This document shows positions 16,635 to 25,027 of a stretch of 41,019 nt of DNA, piece by piece. The notes beneath the pieces were generated by a model. That model was not told the DNA's origin. It was given only the letters and a program-made list of their open reading frames with translations, and made no database searches. This DNA is from Chloroflexota bacterium (GTDB lineage Bacteria > Chloroflexota > Anaerolineae > Aggregatilineales > Phototrophicaceae): assembly GCA_013388745.1 (NCBI GenBank), contig JACAER010000021.1, forward strand, positions 1-41,019, given 5' to 3'. Made by a program: the position numbers and the translations under genes. How positions within the stretch are numbered: position 1 is the stretch's first letter; each line of letters starts with the position of its first letter.

Positions 16635-16769
16635 ATGAAGAAGAAGAACCTACAAACGAAGGTGTGCATGGGATGCGGTTTACCGTTCACCTGGCGCAAG
16701 AAATGGGAGCGCAACTGGGACAACGTGAAGTATTGCAGCAAACGATGCCGCAGGCGCAGAAACGAGTGA
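16635..16769 (+). CDS. DUF2256 small zinc-ribbon-like protein
   Basis: A 44-aa protein starting three bases after the photolyase stop. It has two cysteine pairs, C11-x2-C14 (VCMGCG) and C34-x3-C38 (YCSKRC), around the conserved core [18 protein letters not shown], and ends in a run of arginines. This is the DUF2256 pattern. DUF2256 genes are often found beside FeS-type photolyase/cryptochrome genes. The biochemical role is not established; metal or nucleic-acid binding is plausible from the cysteines and basic tail. Translation is probably coupled to the photolyase. Confidence 0.88.
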   Translation: MKKKNLQTKVCMGCGLPFTWRKKWERNWDNVKYCSKRCRRRRNE

Positions 16770-16840
16770 TCCGCTACAATCAGGCTGGCTGTACCGTTCC
16801 GGGCTGCTATAAGCGATACCAACGGCCCCAAGGATGATCC

Positions 16841-18322
16841 ATGAAAACAAACCATACTATTCTGGTAACTGGTGCTACCGGTTACATCGGCGGACGCCTA
16901 ATTCGACCACTGTTGAAAGCAGGCTACCGAGTACGGGTCGTGACCCGCAATCTGAACCATTTGCAGGGGCGCTCGTGGTTGAGCGATGTCGAGACGATGC
17001 AAGGCAATGTCCTCGATGCTGCCGGTCTCCGCTCGATACTAGATGGTATTGATATTGCCTTCTATCTGATCCATAGCATGGCCGATACGGGGGCATTTGT
17101 TGAGCGGGATATGCTGGCGGCAGAAAATTTCGCGAAGGCCGCTGCCGACGCGCGAGTCAGGCAGATTATCTATTTGGGCGGGCTCGGACAGGCTGACGAT
17201 AAACTGTCCCAGCACTTGTCTTCGCGTCAGAAGGTCGGGGAAATCCTGCGCGCGCATCACAGCGGCGTGACGGAGTTTCGAGCGGCAATGGTCGTTGGCG
17301 CTGGCAGCCTGTCCTTTGAGATCGTTCGCAATCTGACCGAACGCTTGCCAATCATGATCGCGCCAAAGTGGTTGTATACGCGCTCGCAGCCCATTGCTAT
17401 CGCTGATGTGCTCACCTACCTGCTGGCCGCTATCGATCAACCTGAGGCATACGGTGAAATCATCGAAATTGGTGGCGCCGACGTTGTGACCTATCGTGAT
17501 ATGATCCTCCACTATGCCAGAGCGCGCGGACTGCGCCGATTTGTGATCCCCGTGCCCGTGCTCACGCCACGCCTTTCATCGTATTGGGTGCACATGGTAA
17601 CCCCGGTATCTGCCAGTATCGTGCGTCCGCTGATCCAAGGTCTGGTCAATGAGATGATTGTCACCGCAGATTCTGCTGCACGGCTGTTCCCAACTATTCA
17701 ACCCCTTGACTTCGAAACCGGATTACATGCAGCCCTCAGTGAATTGGATGCCCATCAAGTAGAGACAGCCTGGACGGACTCTATGTCGGCAACATGGGAG
17801 CAGGACGAACCCTATACCTTTGTCGAAGAACGCGGCATGCTGATTGAGCGCCGTGTGCGCCAGGTCAACGCGCCTCCAGCTGCCATCTATCAGACGTTCA
17901 CATCTCTCGGTGGCGAAACAGGCTGGCTGTATCTCAATTTTCTGTGGCATTTGCGGGGTTGGATGGATCGTATCGTCGGTGGCCCCGGTTATCGCCGGGG
18001 CAGACCACAGCGCGAGGCTCTGCGTATCGGCGATGCAGTCGACTTCTGGCGCGTTGAGGCTATCGAACCCGACCATATGCTGCGGCTTCGTGCAGAAATG
18101 AAGCTGCCAGGCAAAGGCTGGCTGCAATTTCAAGTAGAGCAGACGCAGGATGGCAGCTCGCAGTTGGTGCAGACCGCATACTTTGCCCCTCACGGTCTGT
18201 TTGGTTATGTCTACTGGTATGCGATCTTCTTTCTGCATCGGCTTATTTTCGATGGGTTGGTCAACCGCGTCGTCTCCGCTGCGGAGCACGGCAGCAGAGG
18301 TCAGCGTAGCGCAGCAACATAG
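16841..18322 (+). CDS. NAD(P)-binding SDR fused to a DUF2867 domain
   Basis: Residues 1-300 are an atypical/extended SDR (NmrA-like): the dinucleotide loop TGATGYIGGRL near the start, then AFYLIHSM, IIYLGGLGQ, and TEFRAAMVVGAGS. Residues about 330-485 are DUF2867, a SRPBCC-like domain (RRVRQVNAPPAAIYQTFTSLGGETGW, split here; LNFLWHLRGWMDRIVGGPG; FAPHGLFGYVYWYAIFFLH). AAGGA lies six bases before ATG 16841. This fusion often occurs near photolyases in other bacteria, and here it directly follows the photolyase and DUF2256 genes. Substrate unknown. Confidence 0.9.
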   Translation: MKTNHTILVTGATGYIGGRLIRPLLKAGYRVRVVTRNLNHLQGRSWLSDVETMQGNVLDAAGLRSILDGIDIAFYLIHSMADTGAFVERDMLAAENFAKAAADARVRQIIYLGGLGQADDKLSQHLSSRQKVGEILRAHHSGVTEFRAAMVVGAGSLSFEIVRNLTERLPIMIAPKWLYTRSQPIAIADVLTYLLAAIDQPEAYGEIIEIGGADVVTYRDMILHYARARGLRRFVIPVPVLTPRLSSYWVHMVTPVSASIVRPLIQGLVNEMIVTADSAARLFPTIQPLDFETGLHAALSELDAHQVETAWTDSMSATWEQDEPYTFVEERGMLIERRVRQVNAPPAAIYQTFTSLGGETGWLYLNFLWHLRGWMDRIVGGPGYRRGRPQREALRIGDAVDFWRVEAIEPDHMLRLRAEMKLPGKGWLQFQVEQTQDGSSQLVQTAYFAPHGLFGYVYWYAIFFLHRLIFDGLVNRVVSAAEHGSRGQRSAAT

Positions 18323-18387
18323 CGGGGCGTACAACATAAGACCGACTATTTAGATGGGATTCACAAGTTGGAAAAGGGTTATTGACA

Positions 18388-19017
18388 ATGGATGCCTTGA
18401 TCTGGGGCGCTTCTGGTGGTATCGGCTCTGCGCTGGTCACGACGCTAAAGCAGGAGAATTGGCGTGTCTTTGCAGCCGGAAGAAACCTTACTCATATCCC
18501 CTCTGAGGCCGATTTCAGACTGCGATTTGATGCGGATGATCCGCACACATTGCGTACTGTGAACTACACCGTCGCCACTGAGAGCAGTGGTATTGACCTG
18601 ATGATCTATGCCGCAGGTGGACTGAGATCAGGTCTGCTGCGGGAATTTTCACTGGAAGACTGGTTGGCCGTGATGTCTGGAAATGTGACGGGTGCCTTTT
18701 TAGCCGCTAGCCACAGTTTAGATGTGATGCAGCCGCAGGGGCACATGATGTTCATTGGGGCCTACATCGACCATCTCATCCTTCCGAAAATGGGCGCCTA
18801 CGCGGTCGCCAAGGCCGCCATCGAACCGCTGGTCGCTGTCCTGCGCAAGGAGAACCGCAAGCTGCGTTTCACGATTGTGCGTCCGGGCGCCGTTGACACT
18901 GATCTGTGGAACAACGCGCCGTTTAAAAAACCAGCGAATGTCAAAACACCCCAGTCGGTTGCGCGTGCGCTTCTCGATCATTATCAGTCTGGCGCAGCGG
19001 GCGATCTGAACCTATAG
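18388..19017 (+). CDS. Short-chain dehydrogenase/reductase
   Basis: A 209-aa classical SDR: the NAD(P) loop WGASGGIGSAL, then YAAGG (NAG-like), a YAVAKAA active site (Tyr-x3-Lys: GAYAVAKAAIEPL), and VRPGAVDTDLW after it. It is a little shorter than the usual 240-250 aa. ATG 18388 has AAGGG nine bases upstream. It lies 65 bases after the SDR-DUF2867 gene and 49 bases before the disulfide reductase, all on one strand, so the block is probably one transcription unit. Substrate unknown. Confidence 0.88.
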   Translation: MDALIWGASGGIGSALVTTLKQENWRVFAAGRNLTHIPSEADFRLRFDADDPHTLRTVNYTVATESSGIDLMIYAAGGLRSGLLREFSLEDWLAVMSGNVTGAFLAASHSLDVMQPQGHMMFIGAYIDHLILPKMGAYAVAKAAIEPLVAVLRKENRKLRFTIVRPGAVDTDLWNNAPFKKPANVKTPQSVARALLDHYQSGAAGDLNL

Positions 19018-19066
19018 TTGTACGTGCATCGCGTGAAGACGAATTGGGTATAAGGGGTGGATGGAC

Positions 19067-20527
19067 ATGTATGACATTGTAGTGGTGGGCGGTGGTCCGG
19101 CGGGCGTAACCGCTGCTTTACGCGCGCGTGAACTTGGCGCCACTGTTGCGCTCATCGAGCGGCATAGACTCGGCGGCACCTGCACGAACGATGGTTGTGT
19201 TCCAACACGGGCGCTGGCAAAAGCGGCACGTTTGATGCGCGATAGTGAACAGTTTGGCAAATATGGACTTCAGCTACAAGCGCGTCCGATAGTTGACTTT
19301 GGCGCCGTGATGCAGCGTACCAAAGAAGTGGTCGCTGAAGTCCATGAGAAAAAACATCTGGCCTCTCACATGGAAGAACTCGGCATCACGCTATACAGCC
19401 CTGCGGGAAACACGCGCTTCATCGATGCCCACATACTGCAAACAACCAACCGGGGCGCAGTCAGAGGTAAGAACTTCATCTTATGTGTCGGCGGTCACGC
19501 ACGCCAACTCCCCTTTCCAGGCGCAGAATACGCCCTCACTAGTTCTACGGTCTGGGATCTGAAGCAAGCGCCGCAGTCCGTTGCTATCATTGGCGGTGGC
19601 GCGACAGGCTGTCAATTCGCCTCTGTTTTTGAGGATTTTGGGGCAAGCGTGACCATTCTCGATATCGCCCCCCGCATTCTCCTCACCGAAGATATGGACG
19701 TGTCCAACGAAATCAGCCGGCAGTTCCAGCAGCGCGGCATCGAGATACAAACGGGCATTCACGGCGTGGAACGCATTCAACAGAACAACGGACAATCGGT
19801 TGTTCTATACCATGATGCAAACGGGTCAGCTCAAACCCTGACTGTCGATGTCGTGCTTGCCTCTGTGGGTTGGCCGGGCAACATCGACCACCTCGGTCTG
19901 GAATCCGCCGGCGTTGAGACCAGCCACGGCTATGTGACTGTGAATGATTATCTACGCACCTCGGCAGACCATATTTATGCTGCTGGCGATATTACCGGAA
20001 GGAGCATGCTGGTGCAGTCAGCAGGCTATCAGGCGCGTATTGCGGTGGAGAACGCACTGCTGTCCTACACCCAGCCTGCCCGCGAACGTCTCGTGCCTCA
20101 CGGCGGTTTCACCGATCCCGAATATGGGGGGGTGGGTCTGACAGAGGCGGAGGCACAGCGCCATCACGATGTCGTGACGGCCACCGTTCCCTTTGCCGCA
20201 CTCGACCGGGCGGTGATTGATGATCGCAAAACGGGCTTTTGTAAGCTGATTGTAGACCGGCGCACCGACCGTGTCCTGGGCGCTCATGTAGTGGGCGAAC
20301 ATGCCGTCGAGATTGTCTCGATGGTCTCCGCAGGTATGGCTGGAGCGCTCCACGCTCGTCAACTCGCAGACCTGGAGCTGGCCTATCCTACCTTTGTCGC
20401 AATCGTTGGATTGGCGGCCAGGCAAGTCGCGCGCGAAGTGGGGTCTATCCAGGTCGTACCCGAATGGCGCGAGTTGAAGGAAAAACGCGCTGCGGAATGG
20501 GAACACACCAATTTTGAGGCGAAATAG
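19067..20527 (+). CDS. FAD-dependent pyridine nucleotide-disulfide oxidoreductase (MerA/Lpd-like)
   Basis: A 486-aa two-dinucleotide-binding flavoprotein. The FAD loop VVVGGGPAG is at the N-terminus; the redox disulfide is in GGTCTNDGCVPTRAL (C39 and C44); the NAD(P) site is VAIIGGGATGCQFASVF; the second FAD motif is IYAAGDI. The C-terminal dimerisation domain is present, but the His-Pro-T-x2-E active-site dyad of lipoamide dehydrogenases is replaced (LAYPTFVAIVGLAA), so it is not a standard Lpd or glutathione reductase. No CC tail typical of mercuric reductases was seen. AAGGGG lies nine bases before ATG 19067 (ATG 19061 is possible). It is the last gene of the light-related block, followed by a terminator. 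Confidence 0.9.
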   Translation: MYDIVVVGGGPAGVTAALRARELGATVALIERHRLGGTCTNDGCVPTRALAKAARLMRDSEQFGKYGLQLQARPIVDFGAVMQRTKEVVAEVHEKKHLASHMEELGITLYSPAGNTRFIDAHILQTTNRGAVRGKNFILCVGGHARQLPFPGAEYALTSSTVWDLKQAPQSVAIIGGGATGCQFASVFEDFGASVTILDIAPRILLTEDMDVSNEISRQFQQRGIEIQTGIHGVERIQQNNGQSVVLYHDANGSAQTLTVDVVLASVGWPGNIDHLGLESAGVETSHGYVTVNDYLRTSADHIYAAGDITGRSMLVQSAGYQARIAVENALLSYTQPARERLVPHGGFTDPEYGGVGLTEAEAQRHHDVVTATVPFAALDRAVIDDRKTGFCKLIVDRRTDRVLGAHVVGEHAVEIVSMVSAGMAGALHARQLADLELAYPTFVAIVGLAARQVAREVGSIQVVPEWRELKEKRAAEWEHTNFEAK

Positions 20528-20560
20528 GTCGTATAGATAACGGTCATACGCCCATAACCA

Positions 20561-20591
20561 ACGGACGCCGCAGGCGGCGTCCGTCGTTTTT
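20561..20591 (+). terminator. Intrinsic terminator at the end of the light-related block
   Basis: An 11-bp stem (ACGGACGCCGC / GCGGCGTCCGT) followed by CG and five T. It lies 33 bases after the stop at 20527 and just before the convergent gene ending at 20596. Confidence 0.85.
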
Positions 20592-20595
20592 GCCT

Positions 20596-22011
20596 TTACC
20601 AGCGGCCCCGCAGCGGCGGCAGCACCGTCATCGATTTCGCCAGCGCTTCCAGATCGCCCAGATTGGCCGATTCCGCCGGCAGCACCACGTACAGCCGTAT
20701 CCCGCGTTCGCGCACCCCCGCCGCCAGTTCATACTGCGGCTGGCCCACAAAGCCGTCCGTCAGAATTAGCACGCGCTGCACGGGCGGGCGCACCTCCAGC
20801 AGATGGCGCAGCACGCAGTTGATGTCTGTGCCGCCGGTGGTGCGCAGCTTGTTCTGGCGGAGCTGCGCGCCGGGCAGCGGCTCGACCACCGTCGAAAACT
20901 GGAAGACTTCGACCACCCCCTGCTGCACGTAGGGCACGACCAGCCCCAGCAGATAGGGCAGCACATTGGCCATCGAGCCGGAGACATCGAGGTACATGAA
21001 CGAACGCGACGGCGTTTCCGGCACGCGCGCTTTGATCTGCCCCTGCTGATTCCACAGCGTATCGGGGCCGCCGAGCATGCGGCGCGCGGGCATCATGCGA
21101 TCGCGCGCATTGGGCAGCACACTGGTGCCGCTGACACCCGGCGTAGGCTGGCGTGTGCGCCGGCGCTGCTGGCCGGGACGGCGCGTGAGCGTTTTGCGCA
21201 GCACGCTGGCGAAGGCGCGGCGCGTATCTTCGGCCACGTCCTGCCGCTGGTTCTGCCACTCGTTGACGATCATGCTCGTGCCGCGCCCGCGTCCGGGCAT
21301 ATAGGGCATATTCGGCCACGACGAAACCACGCGCTGCATGACGCCAGAAAACATCGGGTTGCCCCACAGCGCTTTTTCTGCCTCGCTGTCGTCGTGATCG
21401 CCCAGCAAAAACGGCTCGCCATCCAGCCACGCCCACTCCATACCCTGTTCGCGCATGTATTGGCGCAGCAGCGCGAGAATCTCCTCATAAAAGGGCGGCG
21501 CCCAGCGCGCCCCCAGCGGTGGGTACAGGCGCTCCAGAATCTCGCGCGTGCCTGCCGGGCCGATGTCTTCCGGGTACTGCGGATCGGTCGGCCAGCCCAG
21601 GGGCGGGCGCAGCAGGATGTGCGGGAATTTGTCGGGCGCGTTGAGCGCCTCGAAGAAGCCCTGATAATCCGGGCCGTTGAACTGGCGGCACAGCCCGGCG
21701 TTGATAATGGCGTCGAAAGCGATGTTGTGCGCCTGCGTCACGCGCGTATACAGCCGCGTGTGCGCCAGTAAAATATGCCACAGTTCGTGCATCACCAGCA
21801 GGAACAGATGCTCGTCGCGCTGGCAGTATTTGGCCACAAAATCGGGGTTCAGCAGCAGGCGCGGGCGCGACAAACACTCCACCGCCGCTGTCGGGATTTT
21901 GCGGCTGGTTTCGATACCCGCCAGACGGGAAAGCGTCTCCATCTCGAAAGTGGCAGCGGGCAGGCAGTTGACTAAACGCGCGGCCAGACGCGCCCCGTCC
22001 ACACTCGTCAT
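20596..22011 (-). CDS. DUF2201-like protein with HExxH motif and vWA (MIDAS) domain
   Basis: A 471-aa protein, third gene of the MoxR operon. The N-terminal half carries VMHELWHILLAH, a zinc-peptidase HExxH signature (residues 75-79), in a metallopeptidase-like context (the DUF2201/VWA-like family). The C-terminal half is a vWA domain with the MIDAS signature DVSGS (about residues 342-346), a threonine in TGGTDI and the LILTDGF strand. The middle segment is Arg/Gln-rich and probably flexible (RRPGQQRRRTRQP). MoxR AAA+ ATPases with vWA partners act as chaperone pairs that insert metals or assemble complexes. Its start ATGA overlaps the stop of the upstream gene by four bases. Whether the peptidase site is active is unknown. 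Confidence 0.88.
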   Translation of the reverse strand: MTSVDGARLAARLVNCLPAATFEMETLSRLAGIETSRKIPTAAVECLSRPRLLLNPDFVAKYCQRDEHLFLLVMHELWHILLAHTRLYTRVTQAHNIAFDAIINAGLCRQFNGPDYQGFFEALNAPDKFPHILLRPPLGWPTDPQYPEDIGPAGTREILERLYPPLGARWAPPFYEEILALLRQYMREQGMEWAWLDGEPFLLGDHDDSEAEKALWGNPMFSGVMQRVVSSWPNMPYMPGRGRGTSMIVNEWQNQRQDVAEDTRRAFASVLRKTLTRRPGQQRRRTRQPTPGVSGTSVLPNARDRMMPARRMLGGPDTLWNQQGQIKARVPETPSRSFMYLDVSGSMANVLPYLLGLVVPYVQQGVVEVFQFSTVVEPLPGAQLRQNKLRTTGGTDINCVLRHLLEVRPPVQRVLILTDGFVGQPQYELAAGVRERGIRLYVVLPAESANLGDLEALAKSMTVLPPLRGRW

Positions 22012-22775
22012 TTGAGCAGTCCTTCTTCAATGCTCCCCGTAGCGCGGGCCAGCGCGACCAGACGCGGATCATCGGTCACCAGCGCGCGTTCCAGCAGGCG
22101 GCGGTCAAAGCTCAGGCTGGCGCTCCCCAGCAGCAGGTTCGTGCGCGTGCGCGCCAGCACATTCAGCACCAGTCCCAGATCAATCGCGCGCAGGCAAAAG
22201 GCCGCGTCGCTGTTGTCGGCTTCATCGCTGCTGGTGTCCTCGCTGAAATCGTCGTCATCGCTGTTGTTCTGCCCGCTGTTGGCCGGCTTGAGCGGTTTAT
22301 CGACGCTTACGCGGCGGCTGACGGCGGTTTTTACGGCGTCGTCCCAGGCATACAGCAGCGCCGCGCCTCCCAATTCATACGTCGGCCACACTGTGTCCAG
22401 ATACGCCCGCAGCGCTTCAGGGGCGTCGCCGCCTTTTTCCAGTGCCTTGCTCAAGTTGCCGAGCGTGCCGTAATCCAGATTGAGCGGATGCCCCAGCAGA
22501 CGGTGCAGCGGATCGCCCAGCCCGCGCAGATCAAAGCGCACCAGCACGCGCAGCACCGGCACAAAATCCCATTCGACGCGCGTCGAAGGCTGAAACGGCG
22601 CGCTGCCGAAACGCGGCGCCGGCGGGGGCGGCGGCGCTGCCGGGCGTCCCGCGGGCGGCGTTAGCGGCTTGGCCGGGGCGCTGGTGCGCGACAGCAGGCC
22701 GCCGGGTTTTTGTCCCGTCCCCGGCACAGAAGCCGGCGGCTGGCCGAAAGGATTCGGTTTCGTCGGTTGCGTCAT
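22008..22775 (-). CDS. Proline-rich/acidic linker protein between MoxR and vWA genes
   Basis: A 255-aa protein of no recognised family. Residues 1-65 are Pro/Gly/Ala-rich and likely disordered (e.g. PAGRPAAPPPPPAPRFG). Residues 66-160 are a helical domain (VEWDFVPVLRVLVRFDLRGL). About 165-195 is an acidic spacer (NNSDDDDFSEDTSSDEADN). The C-terminus is helical again (LVLNVLARTRTNLLLGS). It sits six bases after the MoxR stop and overlaps the vWA gene by four bases, so all three are translated together. Its position suggests an adaptor joining the ATPase to the vWA protein. Confidence 0.75.
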   Translation of the reverse strand: MTQPTKPNPFGQPPASVPGTGQKPGGLLSRTSAPAKPLTPPAGRPAAPPPPPAPRFGSAPFQPSTRVEWDFVPVLRVLVRFDLRGLGDPLHRLLGHPLNLDYGTLGNLSKALEKGGDAPEALRAYLDTVWPTYELGGAALLYAWDDAVKTAVSRRVSVDKPLKPANSGQNNSDDDDFSEDTSSDEADNSDAAFCLRAIDLGLVLNVLARTRTNLLLGSASLSFDRRLLERALVTDDPRLVALARATGSIEEGLLK

Positions 22776-22781
22776 TTGTCG

Positions 22782-24212
22782 TTACCCAATCTCATCTACA
22801 CCGAACATCGTTAGGTCAGCGTGGAAGGCATCCAGCGCCTCGCGCCAGTCGTAGCGCCGCCATAAGTCCGGGAAGCCCGCCAGCACGAAATTGCGATCCA
22901 GCCAGCCTTTGGGTGTTTCGCGCTCATGGCGTTCGAACAGCCATTGGCGGATGTCGTTCCACAGATGCATGTCCGGGCCGTTGTTTTGCAGCGACAGCGC
23001 GACAGAACGCGGCTGAAACAGTTTGGCGCTGAACTGCGCCAGCGGCTCCCACGCCGAAGGCGCCAGATTGCGCCGCGCCCGGAACGCCAGGAACATCGCC
23101 ACGCCCAGTCCCATCCGCCGCGCTTCGCTGTCTTGCGCGCCCAACGCCTGCGTGACCAAACGCGACAGGTCTTCGTCGCCAAATTTCAGGTCTTCGGCCA
23201 GCAGCACGCGCCTCACAGCGTCGCGTTCTTCCAACACCTGCCGCCAGCTATCGTCTTCGATACGGCTGGTCACTTCCCACGCCTGGCGATGCGCGGCGAT
23301 CAGCGTCGCCTGTCCCGGCGGCACATCGGTGGCGTTCTGCGGCAGGCCATACAGCAGCGCTACTTCGGTGCTGCGCTCGAATTCGGCCTCTGGGCCTTCT
23401 AAAACCAGCCGCGCGGCATGCACGGCGACCACCGCGCGCGTCAGCATATAGGCCCGGCGCGGGCTTTGCGGCAGTTTGGCGTCCGCCAGCAGGTCGAGCA
23501 CGCACACAATATAATCTGTCAGCCAGTCGTTGTACTGCTCAGCCACCTGCGGAATCAGCGCGGCGCAGGCGGCGACCAGGTCGTTGAGCGTCAGATTTTC
23601 GCCGGGGGCGCTGCCGTTGCGCATCGAAATCACGCGGCGGCGATCCTGTTTGGAAAGCTGCTTCCAATCCGGCACCGGGATAACATACGGAAAACGATCG
23701 CACAGCGCCGGGTCCAGCGGTTCAGAGCCAAAATAGGTTTGCGCTTCGGTGGCGCTTAAGTCTGGCTCATCGGGCGCGGGCGGGTTCATCGCCGCCCAGC
23801 GGTGGCGCAGTTTGCCCAGATTCACGCCCACCACGCGCCGTTCGTGGATGATGGGGAACATTTTGTTCTGGAGATCGGGCCGGCAGCGCGAAATTTCGTC
23901 GAAGAAGACGAACTCGGCGTCCCAGATCGACCCCGGCGTGGTGACAAAGTGCAGGCTCTGGCCGTCATTATCGGGCAAAGGAATGCCGACCAGATCGTCG
24001 TAGTTGAGCAGGGAAGCGTTATAGTGCCGCAGCGACATGTTCAGCGCGTTAGCCACCCGTTCGATCAGCAGCGACTTGGCCGTGCCGTGCGGTCCGATCA
24101 GCAGCAGCGGCGCTTCTGTGGCCAGCGCGGCCAGCAGCACCGCGTCGAGATGCGTCCAACCATGAACGCCCAACGCTTCGGTGAGACTCAATGTGCTCTG
24201 TTCTTCAGCCAT
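22782..24212 (-). CDS. MoxR-type AAA+ ATPase
   Basis: A 476-aa AAA+ ATPase of the MoxR/RavA type: Walker A GPHGTAKS (40-47), the loop LVGIPLPDNDG, Walker B FVFFDEISR (101-109), sensor 1 WAAMNPP (N143) and an arginine-finger region LDPALCDRF (R173). The C-terminal 270 residues form helical lid domains longer than in short MoxR proteins. MoxR ATPases work as chaperones for metal-centre insertion or complex assembly together with vWA proteins, and a vWA gene lies two genes downstream. It is the first gene of the three-gene operon. The substrate is unknown. Confidence 0.92.
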   Translation of the reverse strand: MAEEQSTLSLTEALGVHGWTHLDAVLLAALATEAPLLLIGPHGTAKSLLIERVANALNMSLRHYNASLLNYDDLVGIPLPDNDGQSLHFVTTPGSIWDAEFVFFDEISRCRPDLQNKMFPIIHERRVVGVNLGKLRHRWAAMNPPAPDEPDLSATEAQTYFGSEPLDPALCDRFPYVIPVPDWKQLSKQDRRRVISMRNGSAPGENLTLNDLVAACAALIPQVAEQYNDWLTDYIVCVLDLLADAKLPQSPRRAYMLTRAVVAVHAARLVLEGPEAEFERSTEVALLYGLPQNATDVPPGQATLIAAHRQAWEVTSRIEDDSWRQVLEERDAVRRVLLAEDLKFGDEDLSRLVTQALGAQDSEARRMGLGVAMFLAFRARRNLAPSAWEPLAQFSAKLFQPRSVALSLQNNGPDMHLWNDIRQWLFERHERETPKGWLDRNFVLAGFPDLWRRYDWREALDAFHADLTMFGVDEIG

Positions 24213-24327
24213 CCTTTTTCATCCACACCTTTATACTTCTCTTAAATTTTATTCTAAAGTTTGTTTTAGTGCCGTAGTACTATAGGTCTAAAACGCGCTT
24301 TAGAGTTCACAAAAGGCCAGAAAAGAC

Positions 24328-24343
24328 CGGAGGCGCGCCTCCG
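24328..24343. terminator. GC-rich palindrome, possible terminator of the kinase-like gene
   Basis: Perfect 16-bp palindrome CGGAGGCGCGCCTCCG, followed on the - strand by GTCTTTTC. It could terminate the gene at 24491-25027 ahead of the MoxR operon. The rest of 24213-24490 is AT-rich near 24240-24280, a likely promoter area for MoxR, with no confident boxes. Confidence 0.35.
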
Positions 24344-24490
24344 CCGGCACGTTCACCTGTCTCAGGGTGTTCTAGGGGGTTGTGGGGCGGCTGCCGCATG
24401 ATCCTTTACAATTCATTTACAAATGTTTGTGCGCTGTTGCCTATAGCCCATTAGTCCCGCCGGGTGAAGGACGGTCATCGCGCGCCAGTC

Positions 24491-25027
24491 CTAATTCGCC
24501 CGCTGCTTATAAGGCGCGGGCACGAACTGCTTGTAGCGGGCGAGATCGACGTTGTTATCGACCTCGTTGACAAAATTGGCGTACAGCGCCGTGAGATTGA
24601 AGCTGCCATCCAGGCGCGCGGCTTTGGCGGCCACCAGTTCCGCGGGCAGTTGGCGGGCGCGCTGGCCGTTGCGCGCCAGCGCCTTTTCCAGCGTGCATTT
24701 GACGTATACCAACCGCGTAGCGAAACCCGCGGCCTGCGCGGCCTGCATGTTGAAGATCATCTCATCGGCGTCGCTGCCGATGCCGACAACGACCCAACGC
24801 CCGACGCGCATGTGCAGCACATTGAGGTATAGACGGGCGGCGATGTCTTTTGACCAGCGGTGGATCAACTGCGGCCGGTGCGGATTGTACAGCGGATGAC
24901 GTCGCTTGATACGGTCGGGGTCGATAATGCCGAACCCCTTGAGGTTGTGGGACACCCAGGTCGATTTGCCGGCGCCCGGCAGCCCCATCACAAAAACGAT
25001 TTCGGACAATAAGTGCGCGTAGTACAT
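24491..25027 (-). CDS. P-loop kinase-like ATPase (zeta-toxin/AAA_33-like)
   Basis: A 178-aa protein with Walker A GLPGAGKST (15-23) right after the first strand (EIVFVM), then IIDPDRIKRRHP, RWVVVGIGSDADEM and LVYVKCTLEKALARN. This is the layout of small P-loop kinases that phosphorylate sugars, nucleotides or other small molecules (AAA_33, zeta-toxin-like). The C-terminus is polar. No antitoxin-like gene is adjacent, so a toxin role is unlikely. Substrate unknown. Confidence 0.78.
   Translation of the reverse strand: MYYAHLLSEIVFVMGLPGAGKSTWVSHNLKGFGIIDPDRIKRRHPLYNPHRPQLIHRWSKDIAARLYLNVLHMRVGRWVVVGIGSDADEMIFNMQAAQAAGFATRLVYVKCTLEKALARNGQRARQLPAELVAAKAARLDGSFNLTALYANFVNEVDNNVDLARYKQFVPAPYKQRAN

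Noticed and set aside
20803..21771. 322-codon + strand frame within the vWA gene.
   Set aside because: Shadow of a GC-rich gene; the - strand has HExxH and MIDAS motifs.
24491..25027. Toxin-antitoxin module based on the zeta-toxin-like P-loop kinase.
   Set aside because: No small antitoxin gene is adjacent and the kinase fold is shared with many metabolic kinases.
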